Source: an uncultured Odoribacter sp. (GTDB taxonomy: Bacteria > Bacteroidota > Bacteroidia > Bacteroidales > Marinifilaceae). Taken from it: a stretch of 7,873 nucleotides of DNA. The position numbers were made by a program, and so were the translations under genes. This document shows positions 1 to 6,158 of this stretch, in pieces (within the stretch, counting starts at the first letter, position 1; every line of letters begins with the position of its first letter). The notes beneath the pieces were generated by a model that saw only the letters and a program-made list of their open reading frames with translations, was not told the DNA's origin and ran no database searches. The stretch lies in NCBI GenBank assembly GCA_905204385.1, contig CAJKZL010000128.1:1-7873 (forward strand), given 5' to 3'.

Positions 1-702
1 CACCATCAGCTTTTTATGGCTATCCAATAATTCGTTCGGATTTTCGATGTGGTTGTCATAGTCTTTGCGAAAAACGAAGTATTGTAGCTTTTGCTCATCA
101 TCTATGATGGGCAGGCAATTGAGTTTATGTTCCCAGATGATGGTATTGGCTTCACTGAGCGTAAGGCCTACTTTCCCTACGATTAAACTCTCGAAAGGAG
201 TCATGAATTCGGCTACGGGTTTACTCAGGGCATCGGTTTTCAATCGGTAATCACGGCTGGTCACCATGCCTAAGAGCTTGCCGTTGGGGGTACCGTCGTC
301 GGTAATGGCAATGCTTGAATGGCCGGTTTTCTCTTTCAAATGAATAACATCCTCTAGCGTTGAATCGGGATGGAGATTGGAATCGCTAACTACAAAACCC
401 GCCTTGAATTTTTTTACCCGGCGGACCATTTCCGCCTGGCTTTCGATAGGCTGGGAGCCGAAAATAAAGGATAGTCCTCCGTTGCGGGCAAGAGCGATGG
501 CCAGACCATCATCGGATACAGCTTGCATGACTGCAGAAACGAAAGGTATGTTCAACTGAATCCTGGAGGTTTCTCCCTGATGAAATTTAACAACGGGAGT
601 CTTCAAAGAAACATTGTCAGGGGTACACTCTTTAGTGGTGAGTGAAGGAATTAAAAGATATTCTCCAAATGTACGTGATACTTCTTTAATGTAATGAGCC
701 AT
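1..702 (-). CDS. guaB: IMP dehydrogenase, N-terminal 234 codons (runs off left edge)
   Basis: IMP dehydrogenase oxidises IMP to XMP with NAD+, the committed step of GMP synthesis in the cytosol. The translation starts [20 protein letters not shown]. It has the IMPDH barrel start with [15 protein letters not shown] at about 51-65 and [18 protein letters not shown] at about 70-87. This is the variant found in many Bacteroidales and Clostridia, where SAVMQAVSD replaces the classical SAAMDTVTE. The stretch from about 95 to 215 is the paired CBS regulatory insert ([39 protein letters not shown]). The active-site cysteine loop and the rest of the barrel lie outside the window, so the gene is partial only because of the window edge. 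The ATG at 700-702 fits the family start; no Shine-Dalgarno sequence precedes it. It follows the HAD phosphatase gene in the same direction after 123 nt and has its own candidate promoter there. Confidence 0.95.
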   Translation of the reverse strand, partial: MAHYIKEVSRTFGEYLLIPSLTTKECTPDNVSLKTPVVKFHQGETSRIQLNIPFVSAVMQAVSDDGLAIALARNGGLSFIFGSQPIESQAEMVRRVKKFKAGFVVSDSNLHPDSTLEDVIHLKEKTGHSSIAITDDGTPNGKLLGMVTSRDYRLKTDALSKPVAEFMTPFESLIVGKVGLTLSEANTIIWEHKLNCLPIIDDEQKLQYFVFRKDYDNHIENPNELLDSHKKLMV

Positions 703-720
703 ATGCTGTGGATTTTTAAA

Positions 721-759
721 AATTGAGCGAAATTACTCAATTCTCCTGATATGGCCAAA
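721..759 (-). promoter_or_regulatory. Candidate guaB promoter with inverted repeat around the -7 box
   Basis: On the minus strand TTTG (plus 756-759) is followed after exactly 20 nt by TAATTTCG (plus 728-735). This fits the Bacteroidota primary sigma pattern TTTG-N19-21-TAnnTTTG with one mismatch in the -7 box. The -7 box is flanked by a perfect 7-bp inverted repeat, AATTGAG (721-727) and CTCAATT (736-742), whose 8-nt spacer is the -7 box itself. Transcription would start near 720, giving a leader of about 20 nt. The repeat could be an operator. Because T residues follow it on the minus strand, it could instead be a weak AT-rich terminator for the upstream phosphatase gene. The promoter is inferred from spacing and motif only. 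Confidence 0.5.
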
Positions 760-825
760 TGTGAATTCGTTATTTTTTATTTAAATGAGCGAAGAGCCTT
801 TATGCCTTTTGACTTATCGGTTTGC

Positions 826-1344
826 TCAACGTTTCTTGGATGTCAAAATCTGTTGTACGGCAGAAGTGATATCCTGATTTTTACGGATACGGATAGGGCG
901 TATTCCTGCCGCTACGGCGCATTCTACGTCCCGGTTGCTGTCCCCGATAAACCAGGAATTCAGTTTATCGATATGAAATTCTTCAATAGCCCGGTTGACC
1001 ATATAGGGAGACGGTTTGCGGCAGACGCAGGTTTTAACGCTTTCGTGATGGGGACAATAGTATACTTTGGTGATTCTGATTCCTCGAGCAGACAATTCCC
1101 CGCACATTTTGTGATGAACTTTTTCCACATCTTCGCGGGTATAGATTCCTTTAGCCACTCCTCCCTGATTGGTGATGACAAAGAGGAGATAACCGGCTTC
1201 CTGAAGTCGCTTCATGCCTTCTATTACTCCGGGATTGAATACAAAATCTTCCGGTTTGTAGATATAGTAATGACCTTCATCACAATTTATAGTGCCATCG
1301 CGGTCAAAAAATACTGCTTTTTGTAAAGGCATCCGATTTTTCAT
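826..1344 (-). CDS. HAD-IIIA phosphatase, GmhB/histidinol-phosphatase-like
   Basis: A 172-residue soluble phosphatase of the HAD superfamily, subfamily IIIA. Motif I is DRDGT (14-18) with nucleophile D14 and acid/base D16. Motif II is ITNQGG (57-62). K110 lies in CRKP, and motif IV is GDSNRD (134-139). C97, H99, C106 and C108 match the zinc-binding Cys-His-Cys-Cys loop of GmhB. GmhB removes the 7-phosphate (or the 1-phosphate) of glycero-manno-heptose 1,7-bisphosphate on the way to LPS or S-layer heptose; relatives act on histidinol phosphate. Substrate cannot be told from sequence alone, and no other heptose gene is nearby, so no symbol is given. The start could be M1 (1344) or M5 (1332); neither has a clear Shine-Dalgarno. 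The gene begins 32 nt after the holA stop, which suggests co-transcription. It ends with TGA. Confidence 0.9.
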   Translation of the reverse strand: MKNRMPLQKAVFFDRDGTINCDEGHYYIYKPEDFVFNPGVIEGMKRLQEAGYLLFVITNQGGVAKGIYTREDVEKVHHKMCGELSARGIRITKVYYCPHHESVKTCVCRKPSPYMVNRAIEEFHIDKLNSWFIGDSNRDVECAVAAGIRPIRIRKNQDITSAVQQILTSKKR

Positions 1345-1376
1345 GTTTTGTTCTTTAGGTTTTCCCTCTATATCGA

Positions 1377-2390
1377 TTAGTTGTGCATAATTTTAAATAC
1401 GAGTTCCTTTAGTAATTCTCCATCCGATATCGCTGCATTTCCCACTCCCTTGGATTTTAGGTCATATTCTCTTAAAAGAGAAATAGTATTAGCGCATTTA
1501 ACCGCATTGTATGCCTGGCTACCATCTAGATAATCCTTCATAAAGAAGGGATGGACTCCTAAGAGTTTTGCCATTTCCTGGGTATTAGGAGTTGTTTTTT
1601 TCTGATAATGATAGGTAAGCAGATTCAAGAAATATCGGAATAAAGCGGTGATAGTCAATACCAAAGGATTGTTTTTGGGATTGGCTTCAAAATAGTTGAC
1701 AATGCGGATTGCTTTCAGATGATCTTTACGGATGATGGCATTCAACAATTCGAAGCTGTTGAAATCCTTGCTGATTCCGGTGTGTTCTTCTACCAGCGAT
1801 TCCTTTATTTCTCCGCCACGGGGCAGTAATAGAATCAATTTGTCGATCTCATGGGCCACCCGGCTCAAATCCGTACCCAGGCACTCGGCTAAAATTCCTG
1901 CGGCGCGCGTTGTGATGCCATAGGATTTCTCTTTGCAATAGCCGATGATCCATTCCGGGATCTTATTGTCGTACAATTTTGCAGACTCGAAATAGACACA
2001 ATGGGGTGAGCTGCTCAATTTTTTAAAGACTCCTTTTCGCTTGTCCGGTTTTTTATTTTTATAGGCTAACAGCAGAATAGTCGATGGCTGAAAATGTTCG
2101 ATATAAGGTAGGAGATTGTCGAAATCGCGGATATTCTGGGCTTCTCGCACGATAACCACCTGGCGTTCCGACATCATCGGAAAACGGCGGGCCGTATCGG
2201 TAATCGTACTCATGCTTACGTCATTTCCGTAAAGTACCGTTTGGTTGAAAGCTTTTTCCTCTTCGGTAAGTACACTGTTTTCAACCAGAATAGTCAACTG
2301 ATCGATAAAAAAGGGTTCTTCTCCGCAGAGGAAATATATGGGACTGTACTTTTTTGTCCTGATCTCTTTTCTGATCTCCTCGAATGTCAT
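1377..2390 (-). CDS. holA: DNA polymerase III subunit delta
   Basis: The delta subunit of the clamp loader opens the beta sliding clamp during replication. At 337 residues it has the usual HolA length. The N-terminal AAA+-like domain (about 1-140) shows the family mark IYFLCGEEPFFIDQ at 18-31, then MMSERQVVIVREAQN near 71-85 and a STILLLAYKNKKPDKR strand-loop near 103-118. The middle helical part carries AAGILAECLGTDLSRVAHEIDKL, the typical lid segment, and the C-terminal helical collar contains NPKNNPLVLTITALFRYFLNLL. No Walker A motif is expected or seen, since delta does not hydrolyse ATP. The ATG at 2388-2390 has no Shine-Dalgarno. A structured leader of about 90 nt appears to precede it. 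The HAD phosphatase follows 32 nt downstream. Confidence 0.93.
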   Translation of the reverse strand: MTFEEIRKEIRTKKYSPIYFLCGEEPFFIDQLTILVENSVLTEEEKAFNQTVLYGNDVSMSTITDTARRFPMMSERQVVIVREAQNIRDFDNLLPYIEHFQPSTILLLAYKNKKPDKRKGVFKKLSSSPHCVYFESAKLYDNKIPEWIIGYCKEKSYGITTRAAGILAECLGTDLSRVAHEIDKLILLLPRGGEIKESLVEEHTGISKDFNSFELLNAIIRKDHLKAIRIVNYFEANPKNNPLVLTITALFRYFLNLLTYHYQKKTTPNTQEMAKLLGVHPFFMKDYLDGSQAYNAVKCANTISLLREYDLKSKGVGNAAISDGELLKELVFKIMHN

Positions 2391-2490
2391 GTGTTTTTTC
2401 CGATTAAAAGATGCTAAGTATATGAGTGGCTAAGTTCCGGATAGATGCCTGACATCTGCTGAGCTTAGCGGCTTTGTTATTGCAAAAATA
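2391..2490 (-). promoter_or_regulatory. Candidate holA promoter and structured 5' leader
   Basis: On the minus strand the box TATTTTTG (plus 2483-2490) is a perfect match to TAnnTTTG. No TTTG lies at the expected -33 distance, so the promoter call rests on one box. Between this box and the holA ATG are about 90 nt. They can fold with an outer 6-bp stem, GCTAAG (minus strand, plus 2464-2469) with CTTAGC (plus 2429-2434). Inside is a 5-bp hairpin, AGATG-TCAGG-CATCT (plus 2443-2457). A second CTTAGC copy (plus 2413-2418) could pair with the same left arm. No run of U follows, so it does not look like a terminator. Confidence 0.35.
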
Positions 2491-2512
2491 GCAAAACTTT
2501 TACCATTCTATT

Positions 2513-3097
2513 TTAGTTTTTATTTTCTTTGAGTATTTTCAGGACAATTTCCTCGATTTCTGCATCTTCTCCATGGGGATCGTAAGCAGCTTTCAGATTA
2601 TTGCCGAATAGCAGGGCTATAGATTGCCAGAAATAAGCATTCACCGCTCCCCTGTATTCACGGATATGGGTAAAAGAGGTGTGACTGGTTTCCCGGTATA
2701 TGAGCCGGATTAATATACGGCCCTGCGTGATGCTTAGTTTCGTCAGCGGAGCTTTAAAAGTTTTCATTAATTGGGAGTATTCTTCCTTAATGATTTTCTT
2801 ACGTTCGGATTCTTTGGTTGTCTGGGACAACCGGGATTCGATTTCATTGATTTTACGGGCCGCAATGCGGGCATAAGGATAAACTTTTCTCACATTGTAT
2901 TCGAGCCTCGCATTGCGGCGGTGATTGCGGGCGTACCATTTGCTGCCGTGATTTTTGCCTTTGACCACTACCTCATCGAGCCATACTTGCGGAATGGTAT
3001 CTCCTTGATGGACAACCGAACGGACTATTTGTCGATGTTGTGCAAACAGAGCCTTTGCACAAAAAAACAAAAGTATAAGCAGGATTATCCTCCGCAT
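2513..3097 (-). CDS. Secreted DUF4294 domain protein
   Basis: A 194-residue protein of the DUF4294 family, known almost only from Bacteroidota and without an established function. Residues 1-19 form a signal peptide: MRR, a hydrophobic stretch ILLILLFFCAKAL, and a likely signal peptidase I site at LFA-Q (19/20). The mature protein is therefore probably periplasmic. Family marks are GDTIPQVWLDEVVV (about 33-46), NVRKVYPYARIAARKINE (about 69-86), a charged helix with SERKKIIKEEY, TKLSITQGRILIRLIYRET (about 119-137), and FWQSIALLFGNNLKAAYDPHGED (about 155-177). It is highly basic. It is divergent from yqgE across 46 nt and upstream of holA by 122 nt. The start ATG at 3095-3097 is supported by the signal peptide beginning there. 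Family assignment is firm; any function, for example in the envelope, is unknown. Confidence 0.88.
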   Translation of the reverse strand: MRRIILLILLFFCAKALFAQHRQIVRSVVHQGDTIPQVWLDEVVVKGKNHGSKWYARNHRRNARLEYNVRKVYPYARIAARKINEIESRLSQTTKESERKKIIKEEYSQLMKTFKAPLTKLSITQGRILIRLIYRETSHTSFTHIREYRGAVNAYFWQSIALLFGNNLKAAYDPHGEDAEIEEIVLKILKENKN

Positions 3098-3143
3098 AAG
3101 AAAATAATTTGTTATTTTTGAAGCGTAAAAATAGATAATAATT
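3098..3143. promoter_or_regulatory. Divergent promoter region between the DUF4294 gene and yqgE
   Basis: This 46-bp gap must hold or border the promoters of two divergent genes. On the plus strand TATTTTTG (3113-3120) matches TAnnTTTG fully. On the minus strand TATTTTTA (plus 3126-3133) matches 7 of 8 positions. Neither has a clear TTTG at -33 distance. TATTTTT (3113-3119) and AAAAATA (3127-3133) form a perfect inverted repeat with a 7-nt spacer, so each expected start point falls in or beside the other promoter's -7 box. The AT-rich setting means that chance matches are possible. Confidence 0.4.
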
Positions 3144-3734
3144 GTGGACGAACAGTTTCAGGATTTATTTAAAATACGAAGAAATCGTAAAAAAGTGGAG
3201 ATTGGCAATATTTTAATTGCCGAACCTTTTTTGGAAGGGAGATATTTTTCCCGTTCAGTGATCTATATGGTTGAACATGACGAAAAGGGGAGTGTAGGAT
3301 TTGTATTGAATAAACCGATGACTTTTTTGACCTCGGATCTGGTTACGGAGTTGGCCGGAATTGATTTTCCGGTTTATATCGGAGGACCGGTAGAGAGGAA
3401 TCAGTTGTATTATTTACATAAACATCCGGAATTGGAAGATGCTTTACCTATCGCTGATGGGATTTATTGGGGAGGAGATTTCGTTAAATTGACGGGTTTG
3501 TTGAAGGGAGGAAAAATCATGCCTGATGAAATCCGTTTCTTTGCCGGATATAGCGGTTGGGAAAGCGGACTGTTGGAGCGGGAATTGGAAGAGAATACCT
3601 GGATGGTGGGGGAGATTTCCAATGAAGCGTTCTTTAAAATTCCCAATGAGTCTCTTTGGGAGTCGTCCATGAGTGATTTAGGAGGTCGGTACCGGATTTG
3701 GGCCAATTTTCCTAAGGATCCGATCATGAATTAA
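3144..3734 (+). CDS. yqgE: YqgE/AlgH family protein (UPF0301)
   Basis: A 196-residue cytosolic protein of the YqgE/AlgH (UPF0301) family, widespread in bacteria and without a settled biochemical role. Conserved blocks are GNILIAEPFLEGRYFSRSVI (21-40), GSVGFVLNKP (49-58), VYIGGPVERNQLYYLH (77-92), IYWGGDF (107-113) and RFFAGYSGWESGLLERELEE (131-150), followed by NTWMV. Length is normal for the family. The start is GTG at 3144: an in-frame TAG lies at 3132-3134, no ATG falls between, and the next in-frame Met (residue 42) would remove conserved sequence. No Shine-Dalgarno precedes it, and the leader would be very short (about 15-20 nt). It is divergent from the DUF4294 gene, and rnpB starts 25 nt after its stop, so the RNase P RNA may be partly made by read-through from here. 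Confidence 0.92.
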   Translation: MDEQFQDLFKIRRNRKKVEIGNILIAEPFLEGRYFSRSVIYMVEHDEKGSVGFVLNKPMTFLTSDLVTELAGIDFPVYIGGPVERNQLYYLHKHPELEDALPIADGIYWGGDFVKLTGLLKGGKIMPDEIRFFAGYSGWESGLLERELEENTWMVGEISNEAFFKIPNESLWESSMSDLGGRYRIWANFPKDPIMN

Positions 3735-3759
3735 GTGGTGAGAAGAAAAAATTGAAATA

Positions 3760-4113
3760 ATAGCAGGCCGTTCTATCGCTGTCCAGTAATGGAGAGAGGA
3801 AAGTCCGGGCAACAGAGGGTAGCGTGTTTCCTAACGGGAAGATGTCCGTGAGGGCATAGTAACGTAACAGAAAATAACCGTTCTGCCGGCGCAGGCCGGA
3901 CGAATAAGGGTGAAAAGGCGGGGTAAGAGCCCACCGGTACTGCAGGTAACTGTGGTAGCCGTACGTCTCACGCGTTGCAAGGCCATGTATACCGGCGTAT
4001 TAGGTTGACCCGACCGATGCCGGGGGGTAGGCTGCTTGAGCTGTAAAGCGATTTACAGACTAGATAAATGATAGAAACCGTCAGGTACAGAACCCGGCTT
4101 ACAGGCCTGCTAT
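3760..4113 (+). ncRNA. rnpB: RNase P RNA, bacterial type A
   Basis: This is the catalytic RNA of RNase P, which removes the 5' leader of precursor tRNAs with the RnpA protein. The conserved core is plain: GAGGAAAGTCCGGGC at 3796-3810 (5' strand of P4), GGGTGAAAAGGCGGGGTAAG from 3908, GGTAGGCTGCTTGAGC near 4025-4040, and ACAGAACCCGGCTTA at 4087-4101 (3' strand of P4). The ends are set by helix P1: ATAGCAGGCC (3760-3769) pairs with GGCCTGCTAT (4104-4113). P15 can form from CCGGC (3992-3996) and GCCGG (4019-4023), with the loop GGT (4003-4005) placed to bind the tRNA CCA end. Length is about 354 nt. P1 is followed directly by T residues (4113-4117), so P1 plus the U-run may end transcription. 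I see no TAnnTTTG box close upstream. Exact mature ends may differ by a few bases. Confidence 0.97.
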
Positions 4114-4118
4114 TTTTA
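4104..4118 (+). terminator. U-run after rnpB helix P1
   Basis: The 3' strand of P1 (4104-4113) runs into TTTTT (4113-4117). Pairing with the 5' strand more than 300 nt upstream makes a GC-rich helix next to a U-run. This could support 3' end formation, though a long-range helix is a less certain terminator than a local hairpin. Confidence 0.35.
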
Positions 4119-4149
4119 TATTCTCGTTAACAGTCGAAAAAATAAAGGT

Positions 4150-4176
4150 TCCGGGATACGGCCCGGATAAAAAGGA
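4150..4176 (+). promoter_or_regulatory. sdaA leader hairpin and ribosome binding site
   Basis: TCCGGG (4150-4155) and CCCGGA (4162-4167) form a 6-bp GC-rich hairpin with a 6-nt loop. It ends 15 nt before the sdaA ATG. AAAGGA (4171-4176) lies 6 nt before the ATG and is one of the few Shine-Dalgarno-like sites in the window, supporting that start. There is no U-run after the hairpin, so it is not a classical terminator. It may hold the ribosome site open or mark an RNA processing point. Confidence 0.35.
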
Positions 4177-4182
4177 TAATAA

Positions 4183-5409
4183 ATGAAATCGATACGCGAA
4201 ATTTATAATATAGGTTATGGTCCTTCTTCCAGCCATACCATGGGACCTAGCCGGGCTGCCGGAATGTTTGACCGGAAGTATCCCGAAGCGGAAAAAATCA
4301 GAGTCACCTTATATGGAAGCCTGGCATTGACGGGAAAGGGACACGGAACGGATACTGCAATATCGAAAGCTGTCGCCTGTCCTGAAAAAGTAGAAATCAT
4401 TTGGCAGCCTGATGTCGCTTTGCCGCGGCATCCGAACGGAATGTTGTTCGAAACGCTGAAAGCCGGAAATACCGAAAACAGTTGGACGGTATATAGTGTT
4501 GGAGGAGGTGCTTTATGGGATGAATGCGGTACTTTCGATAACGGAGACCTGTATCCCAGTACTTCCATGGCCGAAATCATGAAGTGGTGCTTGGATGAAG
4601 GCTGTACTTTTGTCGATTATATTGAAAAATACGAAGGAAAAGAGATTTTTTCTTATCTGGAACAGGTTTGGACCCAAATGCAGGAGACGGTGGAAAAGGG
4701 ATTGGTAACGGAAGGAGTATTACCGGGCGCTTTGAAATTAGCGCGTAAGGCCAGTTCCTATAATGTCAAAGCTATGCAATCGATAGGTTCTTCCCGTCCT
4801 ATGGGGATGCTTTTCGCAGCAGCCTTGGCTGTTTCGGAAGAAAATGCCGGTGGGGGCCGAGTGGTGACGGCACCTACATGTGGCGCTTCCGGAGTTTTAC
4901 CTGCCGTCATGTATTTTATGAAACACGATCAGAAAATGCCGGAGTACCGGATTATCAGGTGACAGGCTACTGCAGGGCTGATCGGGAATATTGTCAATAG
5001 CAACGGATCTATTTCGGGAGCCGAAGTGGGGTGTCAGGGAGAGTTGGGAACAGCTTGCGCTATGGCTGCCGGAGCTGCTACTCAGATTTGGGGTGGTACT
5101 CCCCGGCAAATTGAATATGCAGCGGAAATGGGCTTTGAACATAACCTCGGGCTGACGTGCGACCCTGTGTTGGGATATGTCCAGATTCCTTGTATCGAAC
5201 GGAATGCTTTTGTGGCGCAAAAAGCAAGGGAATCGGCTTTGTATGCTTTGTTTTCCGACGGACGTCATATGGTGTCTTTTGACGACGTAGTGAAGACTAT
5301 GATGGAAACAGGCAGGGATATGCAAGCCAAATACAGGGAAACCAGCCTGGGAGGACTTGCCTGCGTATGTATGCAAAAGCTGAATCGTAACGATAAGAAT
5401 TTAAATTAA
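4183..5409 (+). pseudogene. sdaA: L-serine dehydratase (single chain), interrupted by in-frame TGA
   Basis: Iron-sulfur L-serine ammonia-lyase turns L-serine into pyruvate and ammonia. The two reading segments (4183-4962 and onward to 5409) are in the same frame and add up to 408 codons, the normal length for the fused beta+alpha form. The N-terminal domain has YNIGYGPSSSHTMGPSRAA (8-26), LYGSLALTGKGHGTD (about 43-57) and WTVYSVGGGAL. The catalytic domain from about 165 has [30 protein letters not shown] (C233), [36 protein letters not shown] and ETSLGGLA. C284, C326 and C337 have the same 42 and 11 spacing as the cluster ligands C343, C385 and C396 of the Legionella enzyme. Codon 260 (4960-4962) is TGA: the sequence reads [17 protein letters not shown] where the family has R-AL-ATAG. 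A product ending at 259 would lack every cluster ligand. There is no other damage. A young null mutation or a sequence error fits best. The gene follows rnpB and precedes a nuclease gene by 94 nt. Confidence 0.85.
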
Positions 5410-5503
5410 AAATGCAACTAAAAGCATTGGCTGACGTTAATTCTGTACATTTAGTAAAAAGAACCACGGTTCGGGAAACACTAATCATAATAAGTAAAAG
5501 CTG

Positions 5504-6085
5504 ATGGATAAGGTGAAGTTAAAAGTTTTAGGATTGTCCTATAGTATGTCGCAGGCGGGAGCTTATGCGTTAATACTGTCGGACGAACAGGATTTACACC
5601 GTATCCCCATCGTTATTGGAATGCCGGAAGCTCAGTCTATCGCCATTCAACTGGAAAAAATCCATACCCAGCGCCCTTTAACCCATGATTTGGTGAAAAC
5701 TCTGGCAGATGCCTTACAAGTGCATTTAAAAGAAGTTTTTATTTATCGCCTGGAAGCAGGGATTTTTTATTCCGATTTGCTATTTGAAGCCGAAGGGAAT
5801 CCGATTAAAATCGATTCCCGGACTTCGGATGCCATCGCCTTAGCTTTAAGGTATGATTGTCCGATTTACACAACTCCTGAGATTTTGGATAAGGCAGGAA
5901 TACAAGTAGGACAGGAAGCCCGGGTTGCAGAAGCACCTACGGTGGTGAAAACGGTTGAAAATGAAGATGACATTATTCAAAATTATTCTGTTCAGGAATT
6001 GGCGCGGATGTTGGATGAAGCTGTCCGAAATGAAGAATATGAAAAAGCATCCCGGATCCGGGATATTTTGAAGAATAAAAAATAG
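5504..6085 (+). CDS. Bifunctional nuclease family protein (DUF151) with UVR tail
   Basis: A 193-residue protein with an N-terminal bifunctional nuclease (BFN/DUF151) domain at about 1-135 and a C-terminal UvrB/UvrC (UVR) motif at about 162-193. The domain shows VKLKVLGLSYS, YALILSDEQDLHRIPIVIGMPEAQSIAI (about 21-48), RPLTHDLVKTLADAL (57-71), KEVFIYRLEAGIFYSDLLFE (76-95), and the family signature IDSRTSDAIALALRYDCPIYTTPEIL (about 102-127). The tail VQELARMLDEAVRNEEYEKA is the short coiled UVR motif. This two-domain layout is usual in Bacteroidota. The family is named for weak DNase and RNase activity in a plant member; the bacterial role is not settled, though the UVR tail suggests protein contact in a repair or stress setting. 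The ATG at 5504-5506 has no Shine-Dalgarno, but it overlaps the TGA of an upstream 30-codon ORF as TGATG. pgi follows after 73 nt on the same strand, without a visible terminator between. Confidence 0.92.
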   Translation: MDKVKLKVLGLSYSMSQAGAYALILSDEQDLHRIPIVIGMPEAQSIAIQLEKIHTQRPLTHDLVKTLADALQVHLKEVFIYRLEAGIFYSDLLFEAEGNPIKIDSRTSDAIALALRYDCPIYTTPEILDKAGIQVGQEARVAEAPTVVKTVENEDDIIQNYSVQELARMLDEAVRNEEYEKASRIRDILKNKK

Positions 6086-6158
6086 AAGTGATTTTGGAAT
6101 AGCGAAGGCTTTGAAGTAGGTGGGTTTGGTTTGTAGAATCCCTTAATTGTAAATAATT

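Noticed and set aside
826..828. Genome-wide reassignment of TGA to a sense codon
   Set aside because: The HAD phosphatase ends at TGA at a normal family length, and TGA is not used inside any of the other genes here. The phosphatase evidence alone is weak, since a TAA follows three codons later.
751..1326. 191-codon plus-strand ORF
   Set aside because: It lies opposite the HAD phosphatase, which carries all its catalytic and zinc motifs; the plus-strand translation shows no recognisable family.
2771..3121. 116-codon plus-strand ORF with hydrophobic segments
   Set aside because: It is the shadow of the DUF4294 gene, whose signal peptide and conserved blocks are on the minus strand.
4111..4118. 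TATTTTTA after rnpB as a -7 box for sdaA
   Set aside because: It coincides with the U-run after helix P1, which explains it better, and no TTTG lies 19-21 nt upstream.
4960..4999. Selenocysteine insertion at the sdaA TGA
   Set aside because: The family has Ala here, not Cys, the cluster cysteines are elsewhere, and I see no convincing hairpin just downstream with a suitable loop.
4897..5376. 159-codon minus-strand ORF over the sdaA break
   Set aside because: It is opposite the well-conserved C-terminal half of serine dehydratase; its translation resembles nothing known.
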